The notes: a model not told the origin generated them from the letters alone. Shown: positions 10,440 through 19,642, counted from the stretch's first letter. The stretch is DNA of 64,000 bases from Chloroflexota bacterium (GCA_013112575.1 JABFGG010000005.1:251821-315820), one strand, 5' to 3'. A program made the numbers and translations.

Positions 10440-10468
10440 ATTATAGCGCGTGGCGAATTGGGTGTCAA
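10440..10468 (-). promoter_or_regulatory. Consensus sigma-70-type promoter for tRNA-fMet
   Basis: The minus strand has TTGACA (10468-10463), a 17-base spacer and TATAAT (10445-10440), a perfect match to the housekeeping consensus, 13 bases from the tRNA 5' end. The -35 hexamer overlaps the TGA stop of the gene ending at 10465. Confidence 0.85.
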
Positions 10469-10848
10469 GGCGCGTTGTTAAAAAACCACTCCAACCAGGC
10501 CTCCCAATTGCTTAAATCCGTTTGATATTGTTCGGGCAAAGGGGTTGGTGTGGGGGCAAAGGCCTCACCAGGCAAGGGCACAACTGGCACATCACCATCA
10601 CGGATCAGGTGGCCTTCCTGCCTTGCCCAGGCTTCCACCGCTGGTTCTGAGGTGGCGTAGGCGATCTGGGTCTCCAAATATATCTGGGTGGCAACCAGGT
10701 GGTTCATAGACAACAGCTCACGTTCTTGTTGGGCGCGCAGGCGGGTCAACTCGGCCATGCGGTTGTTAAAATCCATCACCATTATTATCAAAACAGCCAG
10801 GCCAACAAAGACAAATAGCTGTTTACCGAATTCTAAAAAACGTGTCAT
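10465..10848 (-). CDS. FtsB/DivIC-like septum formation protein
   Basis: This is a 127-residue protein with one N-terminal membrane helix (about residues 11-27, LFVFVGLAVLIIMVMDF), followed at once by a coiled coil (28-62, RMAELTRLRAQQERELLSMNHLVATQ) and a short extracellular tail rich in Pro and Trp. This is the layout of the FtsB/DivIC family, which joins FtsL and FtsQ/DivIB in the divisome. The family is weakly conserved in sequence, so the call rests on architecture and size. It lies between two tRNA genes on the same strand. Its stop codon is embedded in the -35 box of the tRNA-fMet promoter. Confidence 0.7.
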   Translation of the reverse strand: MTRFLEFGKQLFVFVGLAVLIIMVMDFNNRMAELTRLRAQQERELLSMNHLVATQIYLETQIAYATSEPAVEAWARQEGHLIRDGDVPVVPLPGEAFAPTPTPLPEQYQTDLSNWEAWLEWFFNNAP

Positions 10849-10935
10849 AGGGATCAGCTTACATTAAGTTATTTTGGTGCGCAAGTTGCATCTGTCTCCA
10901 TCTATGCGATGCAATCTTCATTCCAGCCCAGAATC

Positions 10936-10957
10936 AAAACGCGCCCAAGGTGGGCGC
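10936..10957 (-). terminator. Terminator downstream of tRNA-Leu
   Basis: On the minus strand a perfect 7-bp GC stem (TGGGCGC type, 10941-10947 with 10951-10957) with a 3-base loop is followed by TTTTG. It starts 11 bases after the tRNA 3' end. Confidence 0.75.
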
Positions 10958-10967
10958 ATTTGAGAGG

Positions 10968-11051
10968 TGCCGAAGGTGGGAGTCGAACCCACATGGGCCG
11001 AAGCCCACTACGCCCTGAACGTAGCGCGTCTGCCTGTTCCGCCACTTCGGC
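10968..11051 (-). tRNA. tRNA-Leu (CAG)
   Basis: This class II tRNA is on the minus strand. The acceptor stem GCCGAAG/CTTCGGC is perfect. The anticodon stem CTACG/CGTAG holds the loop TTCAGGG (anticodon CAG, reading CUG codons). A long variable arm (TGGGCTTCGGCCCA) is present, and the T-loop is TTCGACT. The discriminator is A; CCA is not encoded. Confidence 0.93.
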
Positions 11052-11061
11052 TCAAGCTGTA

Positions 11062-11089
11062 ATTCTACCTAGACTCCCATGTTTGTCAA
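11062..11089 (-). promoter_or_regulatory. Promoter for tRNA-Leu
   Basis: The minus strand has TTGACA (11089-11084), a 16-base spacer and TAGAAT (11067-11062), ending 11 bases before the tRNA 5' end. Confidence 0.75.
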
Positions 11090-11135
11090 CCTCTTTTGTC
11101 ATGGGTATGCAATGAAGCGGCAAAAACCCGCATGC

Positions 11136-11141
11136 TATAAT
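11136..11141 (+). promoter_or_regulatory. -10 element before the kinase-like/LysM genes
   Basis: TATAAT lies 26 bases before the ATG at 11167, giving a leader of about 19 bases with a GAGGAG ribosome site close to the start. No clear -35 is seen. Confidence 0.5.
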
Positions 11142-11166
11142 CGACCGAAGCTTAAAACGAGGAGCC

Positions 11167-13656
11167 ATGAGCAGCTTCTTCCAACAGATTTACACACTTT
11201 TAACAACAAATCCCGGCAATCTTGCCTACCACCTGATCCTCATTTTTGCCCTGTTCGGCGGCTTACAGATCACTTATAGCCGCTGGCAAAGCAATAAAGA
11301 TGAATCGACCCGGCGGTTGCTGCTGGGTTTTGCATTGCTGCTGGCCGTACGTGTGTTGCTCTTCCTCGTGTCCGGTTTATCCTGGCAGGGTTTGATCAGC
11401 ACATCACAAGTTTTGGCGCCTTTAGACCGCGCCGTAGATGTGGTCAGTGCAGCACTGATCATTTGGTTGTGGGCGTTCCCGGAACCCAAACGCTTAGGGG
11501 ACACAGGGGTGCTGATCAGCAGCGCCCTTTTTAGTGTATTGGGACTCTTCAGTATCATTCTTACCATTAATAGCGGTAATCCATTTACAGGCTCCTGGCT
11601 GGATGTGATCTGGGTGATATTAGCCATACTCCTCCTGATCGGAGGTGTCGCTTACCTGGTATTGCGAAAACCTGATAGCTGGAGCGTGGGACTGACCATG
11701 TTGGTGGTATTGTTTCTCGGTCACATATTCCACTTGCTAAACCTAGGTTCAGGCAATGAATTCCCGGGCAGCATCCGCCTGGCACAGATCATCGCCTACC
11801 CGCTCCTTTTCACACTAGCCCAACGTTTTGCTACTACAGAGTATATAGCACCAGCCCCCATATTTATTGAAGAAAAGCCTGAAGAGCAAAAAGAGCAAGA
11901 AGAAGAAATCGAGGTTGAGGAAGAAGGACAACCCGCCGAAGTCGAACCTGAGAAAGCCATAGAACGAGTGGTTCCGGCAGGCGAACTGGCGAAATATTTA
12001 GCTTTGGCAACCTCAGATGACCCACAAGTTGTTTGCCAGACACTCAGTGAGATCTTGGCACGTAATCTAGTGGCGGACCTCAGCATATTACTCACGCCCG
12101 ACGCCTCGGGTGGGTACTTGATCCAGTGCGGTTACGACCTGATAAAAGAAGAGCCCATACAAGGGGCTTATCTGGATGCCACTACCGCTCCTGACCTCAC
12201 AGAAGCCCTCAGCAACAACCAGCCTTTTTTACGGAAAGCCGAACGCGCCAAACATTCGCTTTCCGGCCTGGCTAAAGCCCTTGACCTGGTTGAAACAGGC
12301 AGTGTTTTAGCTATCCCCATAAGCGAGGGAGACAACGAATTCGCGGCTGCAATCGTCCTAATCTCCCCATTTTCAAACCACACCTGGACCTTTGAAGACC
12401 AGCAATTATTGATCCAGTCCAGTGATGCGCTGGCAGAGCTTTTGCTCGGGAAGGAAGAAAGTTCGCCTCCCACCGATATCAATGAAGCCATCAGCTCAAT
12501 TGCAGAGATCGAAGAATTAGAAGAGAAGAACCTGGCTTTGCAAGCCCAGGTTGACGCGTTGCTAACAAAAGATGTAGATGAACCAACTGTGCAGGGGCAG
12601 GAAAATGTAGAAAGCGTGGTTGTCGCCTACGAAGAGACCAAAGAAAACCTAAAAAAGATCTATGCAGAAAACCAGGAATTGCGTCAGGCGCTTAGAGACG
12701 CGTTGGATGAAATGCAACCCGACCCGAATGTTTCCACAGCCAAGGCCCCAGAAAAAAGCACCGGCGAAATCAAGCTGGCAGGGGAACTCAAACTAGCACT
12801 GCAGGAAATAGCCAATCTTCAGGGCGTGGTGACCAACGCCAACGACAAGATCACAGTCCTTGAAACCCAATCCCAGAACAACGGCACGATGCCCAGTGAA
12901 CAGGCTGAAGTGATCGCTTCTATATCACAGGAATTGCGCCAGCCGATGTCCTCGATCATCGGCTACACGGACCTGCTACTCAATGAATCTGTGGGCATCT
13001 TGGGGGCATTACAACGCAAATTCCTCGACCGTGTGAAATCATCTACAGAGCGCATGAATTCTCTGGTTGATGACCTGATCCAGATTGCAGCCCTGGACTC
13101 CGGTAGCACCGAACTCAACCCTGAGCTGGTCAACCTGAGCGCGGTAATCGATGACACCTTAAACGTAACCAGCAACCAGTTGCGCGAAAAGAATATCGTT
13201 TTGCGCGTGGACGTGCCGGAGCAACTCCCCAAGCTGCACACCGATAAAGATGCCGTGCAACAGATCATGATGCATCTGGTGCAAAATGCCGGAGCCGCTT
13301 CCCCCATTGAAGGGGGCATCACCTTGAGGGCTTTGGTGCAGCGCGAGCATCAAACTGAAGATTTTGTACTTATCCAGGTAACCGATTCGGGCGGTGGCAT
13401 CCCTGAAGAAGACTTGCCGCGTGTATTCTCACGTCTCTACCGGGCCGACAATCCCCTGATAGAAGGCGTTGGCGATACAGGGGTGGGACTTTCCATTGCC
13501 AAAACATTAACCGAGGCTTTGGGTGGCAGCATCTGGGTGGACAGTAATATGGGTGAAGGGGCTACTTTCAGCGTGCTTCTGCCAGTTTCGCGTGAGGGCA
13601 TGGAGATTGAAGACGAAGAAGAAGCTGACGAAGCAGAGGGAGTGGCCGTCGAGTGA
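11167..13656 (+). CDS. Membrane histidine-kinase-like protein lacking the phospho-accepting His
   Basis: This 829-residue protein has about seven membrane helices (residues 20-230), a Glu-rich cytoplasmic stretch (240-270), a GAF-like domain (275-430), a coiled coil (440-550), a HisKA-type dimerisation domain (575-650) and a HATPase_c domain (690-800). The ATP-binding boxes look intact: N box LVQNAG, G1 DSGGGIP (about 739), F-box-like FSRLYR, and G2 GDTGVGLSIA (about 768). In the H box, however, the expected SHELRTP reads SQELRQP, so residue 588 is Gln (CAG at 12928-12930) where the phosphorylated His should be. It may act as a pseudokinase or regulatory partner. Its stop overlaps the next start by 4 bases (GTGA), so it is translationally coupled to a LysM protein. 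No response regulator is adjacent. Confidence 0.85.
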   Translation: MSSFFQQIYTLLTTNPGNLAYHLILIFALFGGLQITYSRWQSNKDESTRRLLLGFALLLAVRVLLFLVSGLSWQGLISTSQVLAPLDRAVDVVSAALIIWLWAFPEPKRLGDTGVLISSALFSVLGLFSIILTINSGNPFTGSWLDVIWVILAILLLIGGVAYLVLRKPDSWSVGLTMLVVLFLGHIFHLLNLGSGNEFPGSIRLAQIIAYPLLFTLAQRFATTEYIAPAPIFIEEKPEEQKEQEEEIEVEEEGQPAEVEPEKAIERVVPAGELAKYLALATSDDPQVVCQTLSEILARNLVADLSILLTPDASGGYLIQCGYDLIKEEPIQGAYLDATTAPDLTEALSNNQPFLRKAERAKHSLSGLAKALDLVETGSVLAIPISEGDNEFAAAIVLISPFSNHTWTFEDQQLLIQSSDALAELLLGKEESSPPTDINEAISSIAEIEELEEKNLALQAQVDALLTKDVDEPTVQGQENVESVVVAYEETKENLKKIYAENQELRQALRDALDEMQPDPNVSTAKAPEKSTGEIKLAGELKLALQEIANLQGVVTNANDKITVLETQSQNNGTMPSEQAEVIASISQELRQPMSSIIGYTDLLLNESVGILGALQRKFLDRVKSSTERMNSLVDDLIQIAALDSGSTELNPELVNLSAVIDDTLNVTSNQLREKNIVLRVDVPEQLPKLHTDKDAVQQIMMHLVQNAGAASPIEGGITLRALVQREHQTEDFVLIQVTDSGGGIPEEDLPRVFSRLYRADNPLIEGVGDTGVGLSIAKTLTEALGGSIWVDSNMGEGATFSVLLPVSREGMEIEDEEEADEAEGVAVE

Positions 13657-14813
13657 AACAATTCCGCCCATTCCTGATCAGTGGGGGCATGGCACTTCTG
13701 TCTGCCTTGCTGGTGTTGGGCGGCTTTGCAGCAGCCTTTAGCGAGGGTGGCATGCAGGCTCCAGCACAGGCAACCAGCACAAACTCAAGTGTTGAAGTAA
13801 CTGCTTCCCCAACAAAGACAGAGAGTCAATCAGTGGACCCGGATAAGGGTGGCAAAGAGACGAGCACCCCTACTAAAGCCATTTCACCAACTGTAATCAA
13901 GACAACCATTGCTGCAAGCCCGACGACCAAGCCCAGCAACACGCCTAAACCTGCCACCTCTGAACCAGACCCAACCAATACAAAAGCCCCTACAAACACA
14001 CCTGTGCCCAACTGTGGGCCACCTGCCGGATGGACTACTTACGTCATCAAATCTGGAGACACGCTGTTCAGCATCGGAGTGGCCTTCGGCACCAACGTGC
14101 CCCAATTGCAACTCGCAAACTGCCTCGGCAATAGCACTCAGATCATTGCAGGCCAATCACTTTTTGTGCCCAATGTAGCCACGATCACGCCCAACGAAAC
14201 ACCCACAAAAACACCTAAGCCCACTGACACGGCTACGAGCAAGACCAGCACGACCACGACGATCACATCCGCCCTACCCGACCCCTCAGTTGTGGGTCAA
14301 TCCGTGACCGTAGTATTCACAGTCACTGGGTCGGGAGGCACACCGACAGGCAACGTGACAGTATCGGACGGCACGAATAATTGCGTGGCTACTGTGGCCG
14401 TGGGCACATGTGACCTCGTGATCTCATCACAAGGTGCTAAAACTATCCATGCCTCATACGCCGGAGACAGCAATTTCAAAAGCAGTACGTCCGCCAATGA
14501 AGCACATACGGTAAACAAAGCAGATACCACCACCACGATTACATCTGCCCTACCCGATCCATCAATCACAACCAATGCCGTCACTGTAATATTCGCGGTC
14601 AGTGTCGATGCCCCCGGCAGCGGCACGGCTACAGGCACGGTGACGATCAGTTCAGACAATGACGTAGCTACATGCAGCGCCTCAGTCGCCGTGGGCACCT
14701 GTGACATCACCCTGACCACGGTGGGAGCGCATAACCTGACGGCAGACTATGCGGGGGACAGTAACTTCAACGCCAGCACTTCTGGCAACGAAGGACATAC
14801 AGTAGATCCGTAA
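13653..14813 (+). CDS. Exported LysM protein with Ig-like repeats
   Basis: This 386-residue protein starts at GTG 13653, overlapping the preceding stop. Residues 1-40 are a signal peptide or membrane anchor (LISGGMALLSALLVLGGFAAAF). Then come a Thr/Pro-rich linker, one LysM domain (about 128-172, TYVIKSGDTLFSIGVAFGTN..LFVPN), which binds peptidoglycan, a second linker, and two Ig-like repeats of the Big_3 kind (about 196-288 and 293-386). Each repeat starts TTTITSALPDPS and ends with YAGDSNF...AHTV or GHTV. The repeats are close paralogues, so they arose by tandem duplication. The position between a sensor-like membrane protein and LCP proteins suggests a cell-wall-bound surface or ligand-sensing role; this is inference. 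Confidence 0.8.
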   Translation: MKQFRPFLISGGMALLSALLVLGGFAAAFSEGGMQAPAQATSTNSSVEVTASPTKTESQSVDPDKGGKETSTPTKAISPTVIKTTIAASPTTKPSNTPKPATSEPDPTNTKAPTNTPVPNCGPPAGWTTYVIKSGDTLFSIGVAFGTNVPQLQLANCLGNSTQIIAGQSLFVPNVATITPNETPTKTPKPTDTATSKTSTTTTITSALPDPSVVGQSVTVVFTVTGSGGTPTGNVTVSDGTNNCVATVAVGTCDLVISSQGAKTIHASYAGDSNFKSSTSANEAHTVNKADTTTTITSALPDPSITTNAVTVIFAVSVDAPGSGTATGTVTISSDNDVATCSASVAVGTCDITLTTVGAHNLTADYAGDSNFNASTSGNEGHTVDP

Positions 14814-14900
14814 GTTCCAAGTAATTCGTTGATTGCAACCAACCCCACTAACTGATTTAATTCACCACGACTTTCAGGCACGGGAATTGCACGGCAACTA

Positions 14901-14906
14901 TATAAT
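14901..14906 (+). promoter_or_regulatory. -10 element placed for a leaderless transcript
   Basis: TATAAT ends 6 bases before the GTG start at 14913, so transcription would begin at or next to the start codon. No Shine-Dalgarno sequence is present. Confidence 0.5.
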
Positions 14907-14912
14907 GCCGTT

Positions 14913-16037
14913 GTGAACCCAAAAACTGGTCTCACGTTCTTTTTTATTGCTATTTTCCTGGCTGCCTGTGGCGCAGTGCCTGTAACACCCAATCAGGTCG
15001 TCGCACAATTGCCAGGGGATAACGGCGCGCTACTTGTGCAGGCCCCGCCAGACGCCACCGCCACAGCCACCCCTTTCCAACCGCTGCCCATCACCCCCAC
15101 ACCCCTAGCTACTGAAGTTCCGCCTACACCGCTGCCGACTGATGTCCCTGCAGAGGCCCCTCCGCCGGAGATCCCCAAACTGGCAACGTCCACTCCTTTC
15201 GCCAAGACCGGCAATTATCCCAGCCCTAGCCTGTTCGCCGATTGGCCCATCCCTGGCCCGATGGGCGTGTTCAAACAGCCCAAGCAACAGCTCAACATCC
15301 TTATCATGGGGTCAGACCAGCGCCCCGATGAAGTTGCCTTCCGCACCGATGTGATCCTGCTGCTGACGATCAATGCGAACAAGGGCACGGCCACACTCAC
15401 ATCTTTCCCACGCGATCTCTACGTCTACCTTCCCGGCTGGACAATGGATCGCATCAACACCGCCCATTTCCGGGGGGGATGGGAAATGGTGGCCCTGACT
15501 TTTGAATACAACTTCGGGGTACGGCCTGACCATTGGGTTTTCGTTGATTTCGCGGGTTTTAAAGAAATAGTCAACGACCTGGGTGGCATCGAGATCTATG
15601 CTGAAAATGAAATAACCGACTGGCGCGGCGATGGTAAAGGCTACTACTCTGTAGGTCCAGGATGGGAGCGTATGAATGGCGCAGATGCTTTGTGGTACGT
15701 GCGGGCCCGCAAGACCACCAGCGACTTTGACCGCACACGCCGCCAGCAGGAAGTGCTGGTGGGGCTTTTCCGCAAGCTGATCAGCGTGGATGGTGTCATA
15801 CGAGCCCCGGAACTGTACGACGATTACAAAAAAATCATCCTAACAGACATGACCCTGGATGACATCGTTCCCCTCTTGCCACTCGCAACCATCGTGTATG
15901 ACACGGATAACATCCGCCGATACGCGATAGGACCTGAGCACGTCAGTTCATGGATCAATTCGTATGGTTCGGCTGTATTGATTCCCAACCAGGATGAAGT
16001 CTACAAAACGATGAAACAAGCCCTGCAAGCCAAATGA
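14913..16037 (+). CDS. LCP-family lipoprotein 1 (LytR-CpsA-Psr phosphotransferase)
   Basis: This 374-residue protein starts at GTG 14913. It has a lipoprotein signal with lipobox LAAC (Cys-19), a Pro/Thr linker to about residue 120 and one LCP domain (about 128-310). Characteristic parts are ILIMGSDQRP, FRTDVILLLTIN, TSFPRDLYVYLPG, the Arg-Ile-Asn of MDRINTAH, DFAGFKEIVNDLGGI and DFDRTRRQQEVL. LCP enzymes move polyprenyl-phosphate-linked glycans onto the cell wall or onto glycoproteins. Most are single-pass membrane proteins, so a lipid anchor is less usual. It overlaps the next LCP gene by 4 bases (ATGA). The start is chosen because the signal peptide begins there. Confidence 0.88.
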   Translation: MNPKTGLTFFFIAIFLAACGAVPVTPNQVVAQLPGDNGALLVQAPPDATATATPFQPLPITPTPLATEVPPTPLPTDVPAEAPPPEIPKLATSTPFAKTGNYPSPSLFADWPIPGPMGVFKQPKQQLNILIMGSDQRPDEVAFRTDVILLLTINANKGTATLTSFPRDLYVYLPGWTMDRINTAHFRGGWEMVALTFEYNFGVRPDHWVFVDFAGFKEIVNDLGGIEIYAENEITDWRGDGKGYYSVGPGWERMNGADALWYVRARKTTSDFDRTRRQQEVLVGLFRKLISVDGVIRAPELYDDYKKIILTDMTLDDIVPLLPLATIVYDTDNIRRYAIGPEHVSSWINSYGSAVLIPNQDEVYKTMKQALQAK

Positions 16038-17431
16038 AGCCTCAAGGCCGTTGGCTGGCGGCAGGCATATTTTTGCTGGTGGCGCTGGCTTGCCGTATCC
16101 CGCTGGGAACCTCTACCCCACAGCTTCCCATTGCTACCGCCGTTCCCATAAAAGCATCCGCAACTGCTTCAGCAACCCTGGCACCGCCCAGTGCGACCCC
16201 CAGCCCCTCGGCAACCATTACGCCAACCCCGTGGGATACACCAGCGGGCCCAACGCCCAACACGCCAGTCCCTACCGCCATGCCTCAACTCTTCAGCGAT
16301 GACTCGGTCAATTTCCTGCTGATCGGTTCCGACAGCCGCGGCAGCGATTCTTTCCGCACGGACGTGTTAATCATCGTCAACGTGCAACCGGAACATCAAT
16401 TGGTGACCATGATCTCTGTGCCACGGGACCTGTACGTGTACATTCCAGGCTGGACGATGCAGCGCGTGAATGCCGCTTACCAACACGGTGAGGCCAGCAC
16501 ATATCCAGGGACAGGATTCCAGTTATTGGGCGACACGATCGAATACAACCTGGGCATCAAGATCGACCACACGGCGCTGGTAGACTTTGCCGGTTTCCAG
16601 CAGATCATCAACACCATGGGCGGCATTGACGTGCCCACGGCCTGCGAATTCACTGATTGGCGTATTAAATCGCCTGACCTGGATCCGGAAGATGAAGATA
16701 ACTGGGAGTTGCATACCATTGGGCCTGGGGTTGAACATTTGGATGGCGAACTGGCTTTGTGGTACGTGCGCTCACGTTTACGTTCCAGTGATTTTGACCG
16801 CGGCCGCCGCCAACAAGAAGTGCTGCGGGCAATCTTCCAGCGCGCCGTGCAACTGGACATGCTGACGCGTATCCCGCAACTCTTCCAGGATTTTCAGGAT
16901 ACGGTTGACACGGATGTGGGTCTGGACGACATTCTTTCACTGGCTCCACTGACAAAAGACCTTAGCGCTGCTCAAATCCGTAGTTATTACATCAATAACG
17001 ACATAATTGAGGGTTGGCGCACACCCAAGGGCGCCAGCGTGCTATTGCCTAATGCAGACCAACTCTATGGCCTCCTTGAGGAAGCTTTATCCCCACCTGA
17101 TGAAGATGAAGAAGAACACCTTGAAACCGTGGTGGAGGTCTGGAATGGGACCAACAATGCAAATTGGGATGTGCTAGCCGCGGAGAGACTTTCTTATGGC
17201 GGGTATGGCAGTTTCATCTCGCTGCCCGACAACCGCGACCATACCCAAACCTTGCTATACGACTTTACTGATGGGCAGGACGTAACAGCAGCCAACAATC
17301 TGCTTTTCCTACTAGGTTTGTCAGGAGACCATCTGGTCAGCGAGCCAGCTGAGGGGGCGGCCAGTGACTATCGCATTGTTTTGGGGGATGATTACAACCC
17401 GTGCTTCAATCCCGCTCAGATACCGCGCTAG
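16034..17431 (+). CDS. LCP-family lipoprotein 2 with C-terminal LytR_C domain
   Basis: This 465-residue paralogue of the gene before it is coupled through an ATGA overlap. It has lipobox ALAC (Cys-20), a Thr/Pro linker (to about 85) and an LCP domain (about 92-330) with FLLIGSDSRG, SFRTDVLIIVN, ISVPRDLYVYIPG, MQRVNAAY, DFAGFQQIINTMGGIDV and DFDRGRRQQEVL. A C-terminal LytR_C-like region (about 365-455, VVEVWNGTNNANWDVLAAERL) is absent from paralogue 1. The same glycan-transfer role is expected. The 3' end overlaps the convergent gene by 26 bases. Confidence 0.88.
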   Translation: MKPQGRWLAAGIFLLVALACRIPLGTSTPQLPIATAVPIKASATASATLAPPSATPSPSATITPTPWDTPAGPTPNTPVPTAMPQLFSDDSVNFLLIGSDSRGSDSFRTDVLIIVNVQPEHQLVTMISVPRDLYVYIPGWTMQRVNAAYQHGEASTYPGTGFQLLGDTIEYNLGIKIDHTALVDFAGFQQIINTMGGIDVPTACEFTDWRIKSPDLDPEDEDNWELHTIGPGVEHLDGELALWYVRSRLRSSDFDRGRRQQEVLRAIFQRAVQLDMLTRIPQLFQDFQDTVDTDVGLDDILSLAPLTKDLSAAQIRSYYINNDIIEGWRTPKGASVLLPNADQLYGLLEEALSPPDEDEEEHLETVVEVWNGTNNANWDVLAAERLSYGGYGSFISLPDNRDHTQTLLYDFTDGQDVTAANNLLFLLGLSGDHLVSEPAEGAASDYRIVLGDDYNPCFNPAQIPR

Positions 17432-19523
17432 GCAAAAATAGCCGGTCTACAACAATGATCGTCAGCAGCCAGAGAAACAAACGAAATGGCACGACCGCGA
17501 CCATGGCATGACGAATGGTGCTGAGGCCGTCCCCTAAAACGCTCACGGCCAGCATAGCAAACAAGCCCAAAACCAACATGGTGAAAAGTCCAGCCATAAG
17601 CACGTCTTTCTCCCCCCGTGTAGAAAAGGCCTGCCATACAAGCAATCCAGTCAGTAACACCACAATGAACATCACACTATTAAAAACCGGATGCAGCAAG
17701 CTCCCAAGATAATACATCCATTGCGGCGTATGTTCAGGGTCCGACGAAAAGAAAGGCTGCACATTTTCCGTGAAGACGACACTAAAGCTATCCAGGACCT
17801 TTTGAAAAGTGTAGCCAGGATGCGTGATCAAAAAACGTGTATAGACATTGTAGCCTTCAGCAAAGACCCAATCCATCAAATAGGGGATCTCCCAGAAACC
17901 ATCCTGGTTAGGCAGACCATCTCGAAAGGCTAAGACCTCATCCGTTAGCGGCATACCTTGTGCTGCAAAGTAAGTCATACGTTCCGGGTATGGGAAAACG
18001 TTAAAGAGCATATTATTAAAAAACGGGTTGACCCAGCGGTCACTGGTTGCCAGAGTCCGGTTCTGGAACATGAAAAGACCAGCTATAAATACTGCAATAA
18101 ACAGCAATACGCGCCAATTATATTTCTGTCGCACCCCAGGAAAAAGCAGCAATGCAATGACCGAAGCAAGCATGACTAGCAGCATATAAGAATTCGTGTC
18201 CCTGGAAAAGACCCACAGAGCCATAGCTATAGCCCAAACGGCAAGCAGGGCTACAGTAGTCGGTTTGATACGCTTGCTATCTTCCAACAATAGTGGAACA
18301 AGTTCCAGGGTGGCGGCCAGGATGAGGGCAAAGAGGGCCAAAGCCAGGGACTCGGATAACAAAACGCTATCCCAATCGGCCAGGTTAGGACTAAAGGCAA
18401 AGGTCAGCGTGAGGATAACGATAAGAATCTTTAGCACCGGGTTTTTTACCCGCCGCGCCAGGGAAAGAGCCAGCGCAGACCAGCAGAAGATGGCAACCCA
18501 CATCTGGCCCAACGCGATCCTGTCCAGGCCGGGCTGCATTGTTTTTTCGATGCGCAGGCTTTCGGCCGGGCTACTGAGGTTGGTTAACTCATAGCCAGTG
18601 GCGGGTTCCAGCAACTTATAGAACAGGACAATGGTGGCAGGCCGGTTGGAGGTGAAGAAATCTATAGAAAACACATCGCGTTCGGAAGCACGAATGAACT
18701 CAACCGAGTCGTAGTTGGAAACGGATAGCGAGGGATCACCATATGATGTCATACGAAGTTGAATGCCCAAGACCAGAACAAGGGCAATAACTACATGGTT
18801 CCATTTGAGGATTCCGCGCCACCCTGCCGGGCTTTCTTTGCCAGTAAAAGGCAGTTGTTGTTCACCAGTGAGGCCTCGTAATCCCACATAAAGTAATACG
18901 CTACTCAAAACGGGAACCAGCCATGCGACCCGAAACAAGCCCTGTTCGATAAAGACTGTTTGCAAGAGGACTGCGGCAATCGCAATTCCAATAACGATCA
19001 GGGAAAGCTGTCTCTTCCGATCATATTTGCGGGCGAGCCCCACCCCAAGCAGGAGCAAGGCAGCACCCATCCCAAAGCCATTCAGCATATAGGTCAACCA
19101 GCGTGTGGGGCGGTTGCGAGCTAATAGATCGACATACTGGGCATAGATCGTCAGGTTGGGATCGTACCAATCTATCGCCCTGGTGATGGCAGTCAGGGCG
19201 ACGAGTACCAAGCCAGCCAGGGCAGCAGCCCATATGCCCCGTTCGACATATTTCTGCCGGGGACGGTCCTTATATATGAAGACAAGTAGCCCCAAACCGA
19301 AAGCAGGCAGCAACAATATGTGGCGCAGCCAATACCAAAGGCGCAGGGCCTGGTCGTTGAAGACGTACCCCAAAACAAGCTCAAGGATGAGGGCAAGGCA
19401 ATAAATACTGAAAGCAAGGCCCAAATATAGCCAGTGTAGCTCTTTTGAAAATAAGTAATTGCGCAGACTTGCCAGAGCAAATCCAAATACGAGTAAAGCG
19501 GCAAAAAGCTGGAGGAATCCCAT
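17406..19523 (-). CDS. Polytopic membrane protein, GT-C-glycosyltransferase-like
   Basis: This 705-residue protein has about 15 hydrophobic helices and one sizeable loop (about 255-330) holding YDSVEFIRASERD and FFTSNRP. A second motif is WDSVLLSESLALALF (about 385-400). Acidic residues in the first large external loop and a multi-helix core are typical of GT-C enzymes that use polyprenyl-phosphate sugars, but I cannot assign a family. Six N-terminal helices could be a separate module. It converges on the LCP lipoprotein genes, which fits a role in surface glycan assembly; that is inference. Confidence 0.55.
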   Translation of the reverse strand: MGFLQLFAALLVFGFALASLRNYLFSKELHWLYLGLAFSIYCLALILELVLGYVFNDQALRLWYWLRHILLLPAFGLGLLVFIYKDRPRQKYVERGIWAAALAGLVLVALTAITRAIDWYDPNLTIYAQYVDLLARNRPTRWLTYMLNGFGMGAALLLLGVGLARKYDRKRQLSLIVIGIAIAAVLLQTVFIEQGLFRVAWLVPVLSSVLLYVGLRGLTGEQQLPFTGKESPAGWRGILKWNHVVIALVLVLGIQLRMTSYGDPSLSVSNYDSVEFIRASERDVFSIDFFTSNRPATIVLFYKLLEPATGYELTNLSSPAESLRIEKTMQPGLDRIALGQMWVAIFCWSALALSLARRVKNPVLKILIVILTLTFAFSPNLADWDSVLLSESLALALFALILAATLELVPLLLEDSKRIKPTTVALLAVWAIAMALWVFSRDTNSYMLLVMLASVIALLLFPGVRQKYNWRVLLFIAVFIAGLFMFQNRTLATSDRWVNPFFNNMLFNVFPYPERMTYFAAQGMPLTDEVLAFRDGLPNQDGFWEIPYLMDWVFAEGYNVYTRFLITHPGYTFQKVLDSFSVVFTENVQPFFSSDPEHTPQWMYYLGSLLHPVFNSVMFIVVLLTGLLVWQAFSTRGEKDVLMAGLFTMLVLGLFAMLAVSVLGDGLSTIRHAMVAVVPFRLFLWLLTIIVVDRLFLPSAVSERD

Positions 19524-19570
19524 TTGAAATACGGCGAGATTCTACCAACAAAACTCAGTCTTGTTTTGGT

Positions 19571-19599
19571 TTGACACAATCCTCAAGCTGCTCTAAACT
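19571..19599 (+). promoter_or_regulatory. Promoter for the recombinase-like gene
   Basis: TTGACA (19571-19576), a 17-base spacer and TAAACT (19594-19599) lie 43 bases upstream of the ATG at 19643. A GGAGG ribosome site is at 19629-19633. Confidence 0.6.
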
Positions 19600-19642
19600 G
19601 CCCACATATTGACTATGCGCAAAGCTCTGGAGGCATAGAACT

